From contig JAGFJJ010000070.1 in the NCBI GenBank assembly GCA_024102815.1, positions 1-47,079 of the forward strand: a DNA stretch of 47,079 nucleotides, in the 5' to 3' direction. Of this stretch, positions 35,501-43,865 are shown one piece after another. The position numbers were made by a program, and so were the translations under genes. Below the pieces are notes generated by a model that was not told where the DNA came from, did not search any database, and worked only from the letters and a program-made list of their open reading frames with translations. Position 1 is the stretch's first letter. Each line of letters starts with the position of its first letter. This stretch comes from Phycisphaerae bacterium (GTDB lineage Bacteria > Planctomycetota > Phycisphaerae > UBA1845).

Positions 35501-35796
35501 GTGCCGTGGTCACCTACACCTTTACACAAGTCGGCGACTACGAGCTCTCGTTGACCGTGGAGGATGGAAACGGCGGCTCGAACACGCGCGGCCCCATTTT
35601 GATCGAGGTCTCGCTGGCGCCGACCGTCAATGACAATACCAACACGAACGACAACCAGAACGAGAACGGCGGGACAGGCCGTCCGGTGCGTCCATCGGGT
35701 ATCTGCGGCATCGGGATGCTGCCGGCCCTCTTCGTCTCGCTGCTGGGACTCGCTGGTTTTGCGGCTCGCCGCCGCACACCGCTGGGCGGTCGATAG
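29584..35796 (+). CDS. Large secreted M6-like metalloprotease with six PKD domains and a C-terminal anchor
   Basis: 2070 residues. Signal peptide at the N-terminus (LILLVLLAICASWGTAQRSHA). Acidic Ca-binding loops (DIDGDDRWDGLDE, DFDGDGRADLLG, DSDNDGNPDC) and Cys-rich segments precede a zinc-protease core HEYLHTWEGWPDLYD (about 995). The first HExxH is clear; compared with the M6 pattern (HExxHxxGxPD) there is one extra residue before Gly. A downstream GRWDIMAGSG fits M6. Residues ~1445-2010 hold six PKD domains (W.FGDG repeats). The end is an Asn/Asp linker, a Cys motif (GICGIG), a hydrophobic segment and RRR, like sorting signals of the MYXO-CTERM type. Likely a surface-attached or secreted degrader of protein. 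Confidence 0.82.
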   Translation: MSTRTMLTGANRRLILLVLLAICASWGTAQRSHAAERKFLVMLANSPKEHGAAQVPPGEPPLENPADVYQAYFGPGSSFANYWKEISYGDVTVTGDVTDWIELPWPIQPKGSTPSDAEDLNDLQDILFSYGKPERFDNSQGMVRIDIDGDPNGEDNGPFANEFPEGSYDTTANGGFDVWRPGGRFLDIDGDDRWDGLDEARNAMDFDGDGRADLLGPWLDLDGSGTPNNTGNCIYLPDSDNDGNPDCCPNGPGQTGCAGFPVDSPMGQPDTACPGTTWTDARGAAVRDCNGNLIPDTCDVAGGCERDDCRETDWYQRNASRCTQLAQKSADRLPGVDEEGSCSDGEPDGIPDECQFEEGRTGELCCNSPTDSCTPAVRATTPRCEFHDVNGNNQLDVVEPFESFVRTIYGRSLDPTDPTPIFPPPMNPNAPKTLGEKNEKYIRDNYPGDADSIIAMSTGRVIFGSHDPLLKGLGGCKCPSGDACEVAVLGTCEANPSRFCRYPDIGDCEGAGDCLPVENTVTLLFCPDLDRRHIQFTPPDRWFEPGDETAPPTTTKMWIPPRGDIRENEEFSCVAEAPLTLPVMKSTPRPSWLATAWKDRYCGEDNPDCCPHDNCVPAWNSTINHWERYDAQLRRFFKANRGGLTGEGVGWTGGGANTQLQFVTCIFDEDSFGQARILPEEQGGVGSKLQQFDGWVEYDDLPSSKYHRGGDLALGEVTSPFNTEIYGEDLYPVLGGGDGQIRAAGPLALSSNGTLDNDAGNLLNMEVLTWRTEAPFNTGDYWEWQQVWVHGNAGFHPYAGPLGGQGENLGFRDYNLDGLIDQGEVRPQGSENYLVDSFIELGRIPGTETQYPFNRQRILEDLVEALDPIVDFDDYIDTVSLNQIECSQGKPADLVPTAYPIYDETGFVNPPRLIEPVGVVSGIVLLSRDSHGSGDFLRAPSYYPIHNEDADPSSDYSFPDRTGSRTNWNLFFHDLVIEMNDARAANAYQVAYSAHEYLHTWEGWPDLYDYDIYKDEPGVVINTPIGRWDIMAGSGRVPIALVHSIPPLKESFCTRWIDPVDLTTVLTPGVDTTVTLPRSEFVRDDSYLFFENPSRPGERFYFWSVGSGFDVNMPASGMLILHTDIGSNPEALPFLTQNGTRFNYVIVQADGLGDLEAGNPPYGDAGDPWPGSTNKRVFDCSTNPASRWYTLNACSGLEVRNVSLDGNGSASVIFNWQPTNIPSLSFIDPPGGTSVNKQYQVRFRAADVYGGTTIRLYFSQDVDDFTQSAANRIGDVVKSTPGFVNLSRQWNITGLADGQYFIFAHLVPGIGSDGIEEPYTTPRAGRNNEGNGSLVVDHAYVSDKVVNGEARSQTWKAECTSTDGSTWLISSTVTQIEPDEGVTPPAGYIATTGQPYTSTDDSVRFTIQAGSTPFTVGDIFVFTTTGVTAMSAPVNIVGGRISENPIAVIKASPLTPKSGEAVSFDGRDSFNPDGRDLQYQWNFGDGTSATGSTVQHVYTGARTYTAVLRVTDAVSGRFGESSVDIILPNNSPKAVIRATPSSGKLPLVVSFSGTESSDAESPNNRLIYTWQFGDGTSVGTGIPGELSTVSHTYTTQGDFTASLTVTDEGGKSNTATVKILAGNSRPVAVITTTALNGTDNHEVTFNAINSFDPDGDAFTILWNFGDGQTAGPYPPTGPAGTTNGNVTHLFKIPSGQTSAVFKVTATLTDARGASTSWPGVDVRLSQAATGTSTPFAIFTLDPDPPVAGEQFTADASLSFDRPGGGPPASYEWSFGDGSTATGRVAAHTYAAAGVYQIMLTVADAETPPNKASTTRTVTVAGSGQPPPGANQPPKAALTVNPSRGPVGTAFTFDGSGSADPEGAALTYRWVFGDGATGRGVRVEHAYDTPGFYQVRLTVRDNKNASDDAVTTVEVTGEQGNQDPVAIIGSGKRSGAAPLRLTFNGENSYDPDGDSLTYAWTITQNDAIVANLSGAVVTYTFTQVGDYELSLTVEDGNGGSNTRGPILIEVSLAPTVNDNTNTNDNQNENGGTGRPVRPSGICGIGMLPALFVSLLGLAGFAARRRTPLGGR

Positions 35797-35836
35797 TCGC
35801 CCTCCGGCGGCGTTGCAGAATTGTTGATCCTCCCCT

Positions 35837-35868
35837 GCCCCCGTCGGCGGTCATCCGTCGGCGGGGGC
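35837..35868 (+). terminator. Likely terminator after the protease gene
   Basis: Arms of 14 bases (35,837-35,850 and 35,855-35,868) pair with two imperfect positions and a TCAT loop, about 40 bases after the stop. Strongly GC-rich stem. The tail has only a short T-run (TAGTTTCC). Confidence 0.5.
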
Positions 35869-35871
35869 CGT

Positions 35872-35900
35872 AGTTTCCATTCCCTCGCACCCGTGTATAA
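35872..35900 (+). promoter_or_regulatory. -10 promoter element (TATAAT) upstream of a small ORF and secA
   Basis: A perfect TATAAT at 35,895-35,900, preceded by TGTG (near an extended -10), but with no good -35 box at the usual distance. It could drive the small ORF starting 35,918 and, further downstream, secA (36,367). Confidence 0.45.
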
Positions 35901-35917
35901 TCCGCCTCCTAGGTGCT

Positions 35918-36256
35918 GTGCCCGAATCCCGACGGACGCGGCACATGGGGCTGACCATGACCGCAATCGTTGCTCGCTCCCTGCTGGCCCTCCTGTCCGG
36001 TGCCGCCGCGCTCGATGGTGATATCCATTGGACCGGTACACCTGGCACAGCCGTGTTCTGCGCCCGTGAGGCAGCACTCGCACATTCCCTCGCACCGGTT
36101 TTTGTCGTCGATTGGTCGGTGACGATGCCCCCGGCCGCGGAGCTGGCTCCCCCCGCCATCGTCCACGGTAACATCGTCCGCGTCCTCCCCCCGGAGGATC
36201 ATTTCCTCGCCCGGTTCCTCCGCCCCACACGTATCGGCAGCCGGTTCGGCCCGTAA
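35918..36256 (+). CDS. Possible small exported protein
   Basis: 112 residues from GTG 35,918; ATG 35,945 and 35,957 are alternatives. A short hydrophobic stretch (IVARSLLALLSGAAAL) could be a signal sequence. The rest is Ala/Pro/Val-rich with one Cys. No family and no clear ribosome site. It lies just after a TATAAT box, which is the main support. The remainder of 35,797-36,366 shows only the hairpin and promoter described. Confidence 0.3.
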   Translation: MPESRRTRHMGLTMTAIVARSLLALLSGAAALDGDIHWTGTPGTAVFCAREAALAHSLAPVFVVDWSVTMPPAAELAPPAIVHGNIVRVLPPEDHFLARFLRPTRIGSRFGP

Positions 36257-36366
36257 CCGCTCGTTGTACAACGCCGCGTTCTCTCTTATCGTCGAAACAT
36301 CAACTGCGCGCACTCAACATCAACCGTACTCCGCGGCCGGCGCCGCCCTGACAGGAATTTTCCGCC

Positions 36367-39300
36367 ATGAGCGTTCTTGGAACATCCTCGCGCTTCTTCA
36401 AAGCCGTCACCGATCTACCCCGTAAACTCATCGGCTCCCGCAATGATCGTCTGGTCAAGGGCTACGCCCGCCAGGTTCCGCCCGTCGCCGAGCGCGAATC
36501 CGACATCCGCGGCAACTTCGACGCCCGATACGCCGAACGCTGCGCAGCCGATGGCATCGACGCCCTCCCCGCCGAAGAGCAGCCCGTTGCGCGACAGCGA
36601 ATTCGCTTCGAATGCAGCAGTGATCTCCGCGAACGCACCGCCGAACTCCGCGAGCGCTGCGCCGCCGTCATGCAGCCCCACCACACCTGGTGGAGCGAAC
36701 TCAAGCCCACCGAGCAAGTGCAGGAGTACTACAAGAACGAGTACCGCAAGCGCTACGCCAAGGCCCTTGACGCCTACGACCGCGACGGCATCTACGCCGA
36801 AGCGTTCGCCGTCCTTCGCGAATCGTCTCGCCGCGCCCAGAACCACCGCCATTTCGATTGCCAGCTCATCGGCGGACGCGTTCTCGCCGAGGGTAAGATC
36901 GCCGAAATGCGCACCGGCGAAGGAAAAACCATCGTCTGCCACCTCGCGGCCTATCTTCAGAACCTCTGCGGCCACAAGGTCCACATCGTCACCGTCAACG
37001 ACTACCTCGTGAAGCGCGACGCCGAGTTCGCGTTTCCCATCTTCGAGCTCCTCGGCATTTCCGTCGGGTATATCCAGGCCCAGGTCGACCCCGGCGGACG
37101 GGAGGGCGTCCGCCACCGCGCCTACGCCTGCGACATCACCTACGGCACCAACGCCGAGTTCGGATTCGACTATCTACGCGACAACATGAAATCGCGCCTC
37201 CAGGACCAGGTTCAGGGGCCCCTCGACTACGTCGTCGTCGATGAAGTCGATTCCATCCTCATCGACGAAGCCCGGACCCCCCTCATCATCTCCGGCTCCG
37301 CTCAGGACGACGTCTCCCGCTACCCCCGCGCCGACAAGGTCGCCGAGGAACTCGTCCGCCGCCAGGCCGTCTGGGACCGCAAGGTCATGCAGACCGTCGC
37401 GAAGTTCGACGGCGACACCCACAACATTCCCAAGCTGACCGACGCCATGAACGTGCTCGGCTACAAGGAACGTGGAAAGTCAAAGAAGAATGAGCCCGCG
37501 GAGGAAATCGTCGCCCCGACAGATGAAGACGAGGATGAGGAAGTCATCGAGTTTACCTCGGGCAAAGGAGGCCGCCGCCGCGCTACCCTCGGCCCGGATT
37601 TCCTCACCGACGACCACGTCGAGGCCATCCAGATGTACGAGGCCAACGTCCTCCAGCTACCGCCCGCCGAGCAGTATCGCCGCTACTTCATCATCCAGAT
37701 CGAGCGCAAGCAGGCCGGGCTCACCCACGACGGTGTCACCATCGCCCAGGAGCTGCTCGACATTGGCAGCCTCTACAGCGGCGCCAACATGGAATGGCCG
37801 CACCTGATTGAGAACGCCCTCCGCGCCCACAAGGTCTATCGCCGCGACACCGACTACGTCGTCCAGAACGGCCAGATCATCATAGTCGATACCTTTACCG
37901 GTCGTCTCATGCACGGACGGCAGTGGTCGGACGGCCTGCACCAGGCGGTCGAGGCCAAGGAGCACGTCGTCGTCAAGGAGGAAACGCAGACCCTCGCCAC
38001 GATCACCATCCAGAACTTCATCAAGCTGTACCGCATCAAGGCGGGTATGACCGGTACCGCCATGACCGAGGGCACCGAATTCGACAAGATCTACAAGCTC
38101 GATGTCGTGGCCATACCCACCAACCGCCCCGTCAACCGCATCGACCACAACGACAAGATGTACCGCACGGTGCAGCAGAAGTTCGAGGCCATCGTCGAGG
38201 AAATCCACGAGATCCACCGCCGCGGCCGACCCGCCGATCCCTTTCTCATCGCCGATGTCCTCACCGCCCTCAAGCCCATTCTTCGCAAGCTCGACCGCGA
38301 CACGTCGCGCATCGACGAAGCCCTCAAGAACTTCAACAAGGCCGAGTACGGCGACCGGGAGGTCATTCGCTTCATGCTCGAGACCTACGACGAGATGATG
38401 GGCGATCTGGTCCGGGGCCGACCCGTCCTCGTCGGCACCACCAGCGTCGAGAACTCCGAGAAACTCTCCAAGCTCCTCGAGCAGCGCTATGGCATCGAGC
38501 ACGAAGTGCTCAACGCCAAGAACCACGCCCGCGAAGCCGACATCGTCGCCAAGGCCGGGTTCCAGACGCCCCCGCGGAAAGGCGCCGACAAGTTCGCCCA
38601 CGGCAACGTGACCATCGCCACGAACATGGCTGGTCGCGGAACCGACATCAAGCTCGGTTCCGGCGTCGTCTTTGAGAAATGCAGGGTACCGGCGGAACTC
38701 CCCGCCGGAAGCCGTCCCGGCGCCCTCTACCCCACCGGCGTCACCAAGTGCTGCATCAACTGCGAGGAATATGACCCCAAGACGAATTGTGCCCACTGCT
38801 TCAAACCCAAGCTCGATCCCCGCTTCCCCGAATTGGGGCGCAAGGTCTGCTCGCTGAACGTCCCCTGCGGATTGCACATCGTCGGTACCGAGCGCCACGA
38901 GTCCCGGCGCATCGACAATCAGCTCCGCGGCCGGTCCGGACGCCAGGGCGACCCCGGTTCATCCCGCTTCGCCCTCTCCCTCCAGGACGATCTCCTCAAG
39001 CTCTTCATGTCCGACTGGATGCTCAAGATGATGGAGCGCCTCGGATTCACCGAAGGCACGAGCCTGGAGGACAAGCGCCTCAACAAGGGTATCGAACGCG
39101 CCCAGCGGAAGGTCGAGGAACGCAACTTCGCCACCCGCAAGCATCTGCTGGAATGGGACGAACCCATGGACTTCCAGCGCAAGGAATTCTACACCGCCCG
39201 TCAGCGCATTCTCGAACGCCGCGACCTTCCCGAACTGATCTTCGGCATCATCGACAACACCATCAACACCACCGTCGATCAGTACCTCGGGCGCACATTC

Positions 39301-40641
39301 GCCCAGCAGTGCATTGTCGAGTGGTGCCGTGCCCGTCTCGACCTCACCATCGCCGAGGATGCCGTGAACATCGACGACATCGAGGCCGCCCAGGATAGCA
39401 TTCGCCGCAAGGCCCGCGACGAAGCCCACGAGCAGATCGGCACCGTCATCGGCGAATACATCGACCCCGAGGATCCGCCGAACAAGTGGGACATCAGCGG
39501 CCTGCTCCATTGGGCGCAACGCGCCTACAAGGTCTCCTTCACGCAGAACCAGCTCCGCAAGATGCAGCCCCAGGAGATTGAGGACGCCCTCATTGAGGCG
39601 GCCGAGACCTACTACGACGGTCTCAATCTCGACGGAATCGCTGTTTATCTCGATCCCAAGTACCCGCAGGAGGCCTTGGCCGAGTGGGCCCGCAACAAGT
39701 TCGCCATCGAGCTCCAATCCGAGGAGCTCCTCGAGCGGACCAACGATGATATTCGCAACCTCCTCCGTGAACGCATTCGCGCCGGTTACCGCGAGCGCGA
39801 AATCAGCTACCCCATCGACGCGGCCCTGGACCGCGCCTTCGGCGAAGCACGGCCCGAGGATGCCGTCGCCGCAGAGTTCCTCGCCCGCTGGGTCAACGCC
39901 AAGTACCGTTTGAACTGGACGCCCGAGCAGGTTCAGCAGAAGCCGGTGCCTGAGATTCGAACCGAACTGCTGGACGTCGCCCGCGCCTTTCACGAGGGAA
40001 AGCTCGAGCAGGAAGTCGACGAGCAGGTGCACGGCAAGACCGACGACGAAGCCATTGCCTGGGCTCGGGAGCGTTTCGGCGTCGCCTGGAACGAACCCCA
40101 GTTCGCCCGCCGCGACGGCGACCTTCGCGGCGCCATCCTCGAACAAGGCCGCGAAATGCTCCGCTTCGAGCTCACCCGCCTCGAGCAATTCGTTCTCTTG
40201 CGGATTTACGACCAGGCTTGGAAGGACCACCTGCTCGAGATGGACCACCTCAAGACGGCCATCATGCAGCGACCCATGGGTGGCGATCAGACCCACCCCC
40301 AGAGCCAGTACGCCATCGAGGGCCGCGATCTCTTCACCCAGATGTGGAACCGCATCGCCAACCGCGTTACCGACGTGGTCTTCAAGGTCCAGATGCCCGG
40401 ATCCCCGGGATCCGCGTCACCGACCGCTGGAACCAGCGGGGGCGCCGTCAACTTCTCGCACGCCGACGCCACCAACGTCGGCTTCGCGGCCGCCGCTCGC
40501 GACCAGGAATCAGCCATGCGCGCCCAGAACGTCGAGCAGAAGGTCGAGACCATCCGTCGCGAGCAGCCCCGCGTCGGACGCAATGACCCCTGCCCCTGCG
40601 GCAGTGGCAAGAAGTACAAGCAATGCCACGGCCGGACATAG
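36367..40641 (+). CDS. secA: Giant SecA preprotein translocase ATPase
   Basis: 1424 residues (E. coli 901). ATG 36,367. SecA drives proteins through SecYEG with ATP. N-terminal nucleotide-binding domain: MRTGEGKT (181-188), [15 protein letters not shown] (~292). Insertions: an acidic/Lys-rich linker (~377-400); a Cys cluster CCINC...CAHC (~795-812) inside the second ATPase domain, before the motif-VI-like [13 protein letters not shown]; and a helical region with four repeats built around a Trp-Ala-x3-Phe/Tyr core (Trp1049, 1107, 1175, 1232). The C-terminus has the zinc SEC-C motif ([14 protein letters not shown]). The extra modules could serve planctomycete-specific translocation or binding partners; that is inference. 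Confidence 0.93.
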   Translation: MSVLGTSSRFFKAVTDLPRKLIGSRNDRLVKGYARQVPPVAERESDIRGNFDARYAERCAADGIDALPAEEQPVARQRIRFECSSDLRERTAELRERCAAVMQPHHTWWSELKPTEQVQEYYKNEYRKRYAKALDAYDRDGIYAEAFAVLRESSRRAQNHRHFDCQLIGGRVLAEGKIAEMRTGEGKTIVCHLAAYLQNLCGHKVHIVTVNDYLVKRDAEFAFPIFELLGISVGYIQAQVDPGGREGVRHRAYACDITYGTNAEFGFDYLRDNMKSRLQDQVQGPLDYVVVDEVDSILIDEARTPLIISGSAQDDVSRYPRADKVAEELVRRQAVWDRKVMQTVAKFDGDTHNIPKLTDAMNVLGYKERGKSKKNEPAEEIVAPTDEDEDEEVIEFTSGKGGRRRATLGPDFLTDDHVEAIQMYEANVLQLPPAEQYRRYFIIQIERKQAGLTHDGVTIAQELLDIGSLYSGANMEWPHLIENALRAHKVYRRDTDYVVQNGQIIIVDTFTGRLMHGRQWSDGLHQAVEAKEHVVVKEETQTLATITIQNFIKLYRIKAGMTGTAMTEGTEFDKIYKLDVVAIPTNRPVNRIDHNDKMYRTVQQKFEAIVEEIHEIHRRGRPADPFLIADVLTALKPILRKLDRDTSRIDEALKNFNKAEYGDREVIRFMLETYDEMMGDLVRGRPVLVGTTSVENSEKLSKLLEQRYGIEHEVLNAKNHAREADIVAKAGFQTPPRKGADKFAHGNVTIATNMAGRGTDIKLGSGVVFEKCRVPAELPAGSRPGALYPTGVTKCCINCEEYDPKTNCAHCFKPKLDPRFPELGRKVCSLNVPCGLHIVGTERHESRRIDNQLRGRSGRQGDPGSSRFALSLQDDLLKLFMSDWMLKMMERLGFTEGTSLEDKRLNKGIERAQRKVEERNFATRKHLLEWDEPMDFQRKEFYTARQRILERRDLPELIFGIIDNTINTTVDQYLGRTFAQQCIVEWCRARLDLTIAEDAVNIDDIEAAQDSIRRKARDEAHEQIGTVIGEYIDPEDPPNKWDISGLLHWAQRAYKVSFTQNQLRKMQPQEIEDALIEAAETYYDGLNLDGIAVYLDPKYPQEALAEWARNKFAIELQSEELLERTNDDIRNLLRERIRAGYREREISYPIDAALDRAFGEARPEDAVAAEFLARWVNAKYRLNWTPEQVQQKPVPEIRTELLDVARAFHEGKLEQEVDEQVHGKTDDEAIAWARERFGVAWNEPQFARRDGDLRGAILEQGREMLRFELTRLEQFVLLRIYDQAWKDHLLEMDHLKTAIMQRPMGGDQTHPQSQYAIEGRDLFTQMWNRIANRVTDVVFKVQMPGSPGSASPTAGTSGGAVNFSHADATNVGFAAAARDQESAMRAQNVEQKVETIRREQPRVGRNDPCPCGSGKKYKQCHGRT

Positions 40642-40692
40642 ACCGAGCGAGCCGCGGGCTTTCATCCCGCGCAGACCTGCCCAGCTCCGAAG

Positions 40693-40772
40693 GGCGGGTC
40701 ATGCCCGCCGAGCGGGGCCCATGCGGAACGCGCCTCGCCATCCCGGCAAAGGCGGGAATCCCGGCGCCGGGA
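40693..40772. repeat. REP-like palindromic sequences between secA and the HU gene
   Basis: A hairpin GGCGGG/CCCGCC (40,693-40,698 and 40,704-40,709) is followed by TCCCGGCAAAGGCGGGAATC (40,741-40,760) and a perfect 14-base palindrome TCCCGGCGCCGGGA (40,759-40,772). Sequences of this 'cccgg..aaaggcgggaatccc' kind are typical of dispersed REP-like elements. Only one copy is visible here, so its repeat status is inferred from style. Could also act as the end signal for secA. Confidence 0.4.
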
Positions 40773-40861
40773 CGCGCACCCTCGCGGCCGGAGACACCCT
40801 GCTTCGACAACCAACCAGCGTATTAAGTCAGTGAACGTAGTTTCCGGCTTGGGGGCGTGGA

Positions 40862-41236
40862 TCAGCCCCGGTTTCGGGAATTGCGCGTGGCGGCGCGCCG
40901 GGGCAAGGCGCCCTCCAGCGTCAGCCCCGTTGCCTCGTCGACGGAGGGCGGTCTTTCGTCCAGCTTCAACCGCATGACCCGCCCGACCTTGAATTTCACG
41001 GTACGCTTTGGGGGAACTGGGACTTTTTCCATCGTCTTGGGGTTCTGCGCCTCCCGCGCCGCACGCACGCGGCACTCGAAGACGCCAAAGTCGCGGAACT
41101 CCAGCCGGTTTCCGTTGCCCAGTTCTTCCACGATGGAATCAAGAAAGGCTTGAACAACGCGCTTGACGGTTACTCTTTTCAGCCCCTGTGCATCGGCAAT
41201 GCGATCGATCAATTCCTTCTTGGTAACCGTGGCCAT
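40862..41236 (-). CDS. HU/IHF-family DNA-binding protein with a basic tail
   Basis: 124 residues from ATG 41,236; a TTG 41,248 start is less likely. Histone-like DNA-bending protein: VTKKELIDRIADAQGL, the VKRVVQAFLDSIVEELGNGNR helix and RLEFRDFGVFECRVR, with the arm region KTMEKVPVPPKRTVKFKVGR. The C-terminal ~35 residues beyond the HU domain (RPPSVDEATGLTLEGALPRRAATRNSRNRG region) are an extra basic tail not present in E. coli HU. Nucleoid structure is the expected role. Confidence 0.88.
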   Translation of the reverse strand: MATVTKKELIDRIADAQGLKRVTVKRVVQAFLDSIVEELGNGNRLEFRDFGVFECRVRAAREAQNPKTMEKVPVPPKRTVKFKVGRVMRLKLDERPPSVDEATGLTLEGALPRRAATRNSRNRG

Positions 41237-41458
41237 GACTTTCCCCAAACTTGCAGCCGATGTTCAGCATGTAATTACAGTAATGACAGGTCGCCGCAGA
41301 GCGATCCTGTCCGCTTTGGGCGAGCAGAGTTGAACGGCTCTAACTGCCTTGCAGACCAGAATTAACAGCGGTCCATCCTAGCGGATTCCCGCCGCGCCTT
41401 CAACGGGTCTCTCAAGTCGGGATATGCTCCACAGAATGCGGAAACCGGGCAGGTCGGT

Positions 41459-41791
41459 CTAACGCCCGCCTGATCGAGTCGAGCGAAACTGGCGGATGTA
41501 GTCGCGGTCTGGGCGCAGAGGATAGCCCTGGCGATCGAAGATCTGCACCGTGTATTCGACTTCCTCCTCGCCGGTCCTTGGGCCCGTCGCGCTCGGCCAT
41601 GGACGGCGGTCCATCGATTCAGGTACGACTGCGAGAGGCTCTGGGTTGAAAATCAGTGCTACTTCATGGCGCTCCGGGGCCTTTCTGGCTCCACAGGGCC
41701 GATCCGCAGGGCGCAAAGCTTGGCATCCTGCCACGGGCAGAGCCAGTACGAGCACCAGGATCGCAGCTTTCCCCAAACCCCGCATCTTCAT
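41459..41791 (-). CDS. Small lipoprotein
   Basis: 110 residues. Signal with lipobox (LALPVAGC). Mature part ~88 residues, with two more Cys, no recognised domain, ending RSTRSGGR. A poly-G stretch upstream (in the gene's direction) may serve as ribosome site. Located after HU and before a gene-poor stretch. Confidence 0.55.
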   Translation of the reverse strand: MKMRGLGKAAILVLVLALPVAGCQALRPADRPCGARKAPERHEVALIFNPEPLAVVPESMDRRPWPSATGPRTGEEEVEYTVQIFDRQGYPLRPDRDYIRQFRSTRSGGR

Positions 41792-42313
41792 CCCCCCCTA
41801 CTTTGGCCGCGGTGAAACCGGTCTGGCTCTTGCGACCACAACCAGGGAAGGGGCAACGACCATGCCGATGGCGGCCGAGCGCTTGGTCTGTCCGAGAACT
41901 CGGCGGAGAACTCGTTCGAGAATCACGTTTCGCCCGAGGAAACCGTTTGGTTCGACCTGGTCCGTCCGGGTCGGTCTGGATCGGCACGTTGTTCCGGGTC
42001 AACCTGCCTGTTGCCAACTACCCCGACCGCTGCGCCGCGACGCTGATTCGGCCCGGTCTTCCTGCCGCTCCGGCGCGGCCGCATCGCGAACCCCCATGTT
42101 GGCCCTCGACACCACCGCGTGGATTGAAAACCACACCGCCCGCACAATCGGGAGCCTCCGCCCCCGTCCGGCATCAGCGCAAACCACTGTAAAATAATCA
42201 GTTACGCGCTTTTGCCTCCGGGCTGCCGCCCGTGGTCGCAGGTGTGCCATCTTGTTCCCCGGCCTTTGAAATGACCCATGACCGAGGGCCGCCGTCCGCC
42301 GGGGGGAAACGCG
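41792..42313. other. 522-base stretch without a convincing gene
   Basis: ORFs occur in several frames but overlap one another and have poor starts and composition. One frame (around 41,900-42,050) reads ENSAENSFENHVSPEETVWF, which is protein-like, but it ends quickly; it may be a decayed gene. An AT-rich TGTAAAATAAT at about 42,186-42,197 could be a -10 region for the following gene. I see no RNA gene or repeat. Confidence 0.4.
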
Positions 42314-42775
42314 ATGAATCCGATTTTGCCGATTGATAGTTACTCAACGGGCCAGATTCTCGGCTCGGGTATCTCACCCCAGCAGCCGACCAGCGTGAAC
42401 TCCGGCGGCGGCATCTCTCCTTCCTCCGGGTCGCAGGTATCCGGACTCAACCAGATCAGCAATGCCATCGGCCAAATGCTTCAGTCGGTGGGCGGCGGGC
42501 TCGAGAATGACCAGATGCTTCGCGCCGTCATCGGCATGATCATCCTCATGGCCGTCATCGAACAGCTTCTCGGAAACCAGCAGGACCAGGGACAGCAGGC
42601 ACTCGCGCAGCTCGGGGGCAACAACTCCGGAGCCGGCACGAGCCTGTTCATCAGCTCGACGTCCGTCTCCATCGACTACTCGTCCACCACCATCGTCTAC
42701 GGCGCCGGGCAGTCGGCCGACACCGGCACAGGCGATGCCGGACAGAGCGGACAGTCCATCGATCTGGCCTGGTGA
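42314..42775 (+). CDS. Unknown small protein with Gln/Gly/Ser-rich ends and a hydrophobic helix
   Basis: 153 residues from ATG 42,314, with a G-rich ribosome site. The N-terminal 60 residues are Ser/Gly/Gln-rich without charge; a central helix (RAVIGMIILMAVIEQLLGN) is hydrophobic; the end is Gly/Ser/Thr/Gln-rich. No Cys, few charges. No signal peptide by eye. I do not recognise the family. Similar low-complexity layout is seen in harpin-like or self-assembling exported proteins, but that is only a resemblance. Confidence 0.6.
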   Translation: MNPILPIDSYSTGQILGSGISPQQPTSVNSGGGISPSSGSQVSGLNQISNAIGQMLQSVGGGLENDQMLRAVIGMIILMAVIEQLLGNQQDQGQQALAQLGGNNSGAGTSLFISSTSVSIDYSSTTIVYGAGQSADTGTGDAGQSGQSIDLAW

Positions 42776-43014
42776 CACCGCAGGCACTCGTTACAGCACC
42801 CGAACGTCCGGCCTGAGGCCCCCGCGCCATCTCCCTGTGCATCGCGGCGAACACCCTGAAGAAAGCCAGACACCACGCCCCTTTCGCGACATTTCCGCCC
42901 CAACTGAGCCGTCTATTCATCACACGCAGGATCAGTTATGGTCTCCAAAGGCGGAGAGGAGCAGCGCGTCGGACGAGCGAGGATCCCCTCCCGATATTTC
43001 GAGGAGAACCCCTC

Positions 43015-43527
43015 ATGAAAACGCAGTTACGTTTGGGAAAGGCCGGACTGCCCCGATTCGCCGCCCTCGCCGTTTTGGCCTGCGGATCGGTTGCAGCGCT
43101 CTGGGCAATGCCCGGTCTTCAGGCCGCCGGAGACGTTGCAAAGGACACCGGCGGCCAGTCCGGCAGGAACAGTGAGAGAACCATGCAAGTCTTCTATCTC
43201 GAAATCGTGACCAAAGACGTCGACTCAGTCTGCGCCGCGTACGAGAAGTTCGGCGGCGTGCAGTTCAGCAAACCGGACGCCGGGCTTGGCAACGCCCGAA
43301 CGGCCCCGATGCCCGGTGGCGGGTTGGTGGGCGTGCGTGCGCCCCTGCGCGATAACGAAGAGCCCGTGGTTCGTCCATACTGGCTTGTGGACGACATCAA
43401 GACCGCTCTCGACCGGGCCGTACAAGCGGGCGGTGAAGTCGCTCACCCGCCCTTCGAAATCCCCGGCCACGGCACTTTCGCCATCTATATCCAGGGCGGA
43501 AACGACCACGGTCTCTGGCAGCGGTAG
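43015..43527 (+). CDS. Exported VOC (glyoxalase/bleomycin-resistance) superfamily protein
   Basis: 170 residues, ATG 43,015 with GAGGAG upstream. An N-terminal signal or anchor (FAALAVLACGSVAALW) is followed at ~57 by a VOC domain: MQVFYLEIVTKDVDSVCAAYEKFGG, YWLVDDIKTALDRAVQAGGEV and FEIPGHGTFAIYIQGGNDHGLW. VOC proteins are metal-dependent lyases or dioxygenases, or antibiotic-binding proteins; the specific function is not apparent. An exported form is uncommon. Short palindrome ATCGGTACCGAT (43,538-43,549) follows the stop. Confidence 0.75.
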   Translation: MKTQLRLGKAGLPRFAALAVLACGSVAALWAMPGLQAAGDVAKDTGGQSGRNSERTMQVFYLEIVTKDVDSVCAAYEKFGGVQFSKPDAGLGNARTAPMPGGGLVGVRAPLRDNEEPVVRPYWLVDDIKTALDRAVQAGGEVAHPPFEIPGHGTFAIYIQGGNDHGLWQR

Positions 43528-43550
43528 TCCCGAATCCATCGGTACCGATT

Positions 43551-43781
43551 TCATGCGACACCTCGGTGCCGGCTGAGACGATAAACGCTGAGTCCGTCAC
43601 GCTGTACTCCCACGGTCGGCCCGCCGGTTACAAGTACGTCAGGTGAGACGCCGACCCGGTTCCTGCCCTGCCATTCCGGCAGCGGCAGCCGAATTCCCTG
43701 CATCAACAACTCATCCCGTTCCCTTAACTCAAGCATTGGCATAGCGTTACGCGCCGGCACGCCCTGGTACGCGATCTGCAT
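43551..43781 (-). CDS. Possible 76-residue protein upstream of clpB
   Basis: Minus-strand ORF with ATG 43,781 and GGAG about seven bases upstream. It reads MQIAYQGVPARNAMP, then LELRERDELLMQGIRLPL, DVLVTGGPTVGV and YRLSRHRG. The composition is more protein-like than the surrounding shadow ORFs and the upstream extension (to 44,213) is antisense to clpB. No family recognised; divergent from clpB. Confidence 0.35.
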   Translation of the reverse strand: MQIAYQGVPARNAMPMLELRERDELLMQGIRLPLPEWQGRNRVGVSPDVLVTGGPTVGVQRDGLSVYRLSRHRGVA

Positions 43782-43865
43782 TTCCCACTCCCGGGAAGGT
43801 TTCGCGCCCGAGTTCTCGGGCTTCGGCGAAGCATGCTCCGCAAACTGGAATGAGGAGGAACGCTC

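Noticed and set aside
33900..35620. DNA-level tandem repeats in the PKD region
   Set aside because: The similarity is at protein level (six PKD domains); nucleotide copies have diverged and there is no CRISPR-like spacing.
37657..40296. Two ~410-445-residue open frames on the minus strand under secA
   Set aside because: Composition (Val, Gly, Asp, Leu repeats) is what antisense reading of secA codons gives; no start signals or family features.
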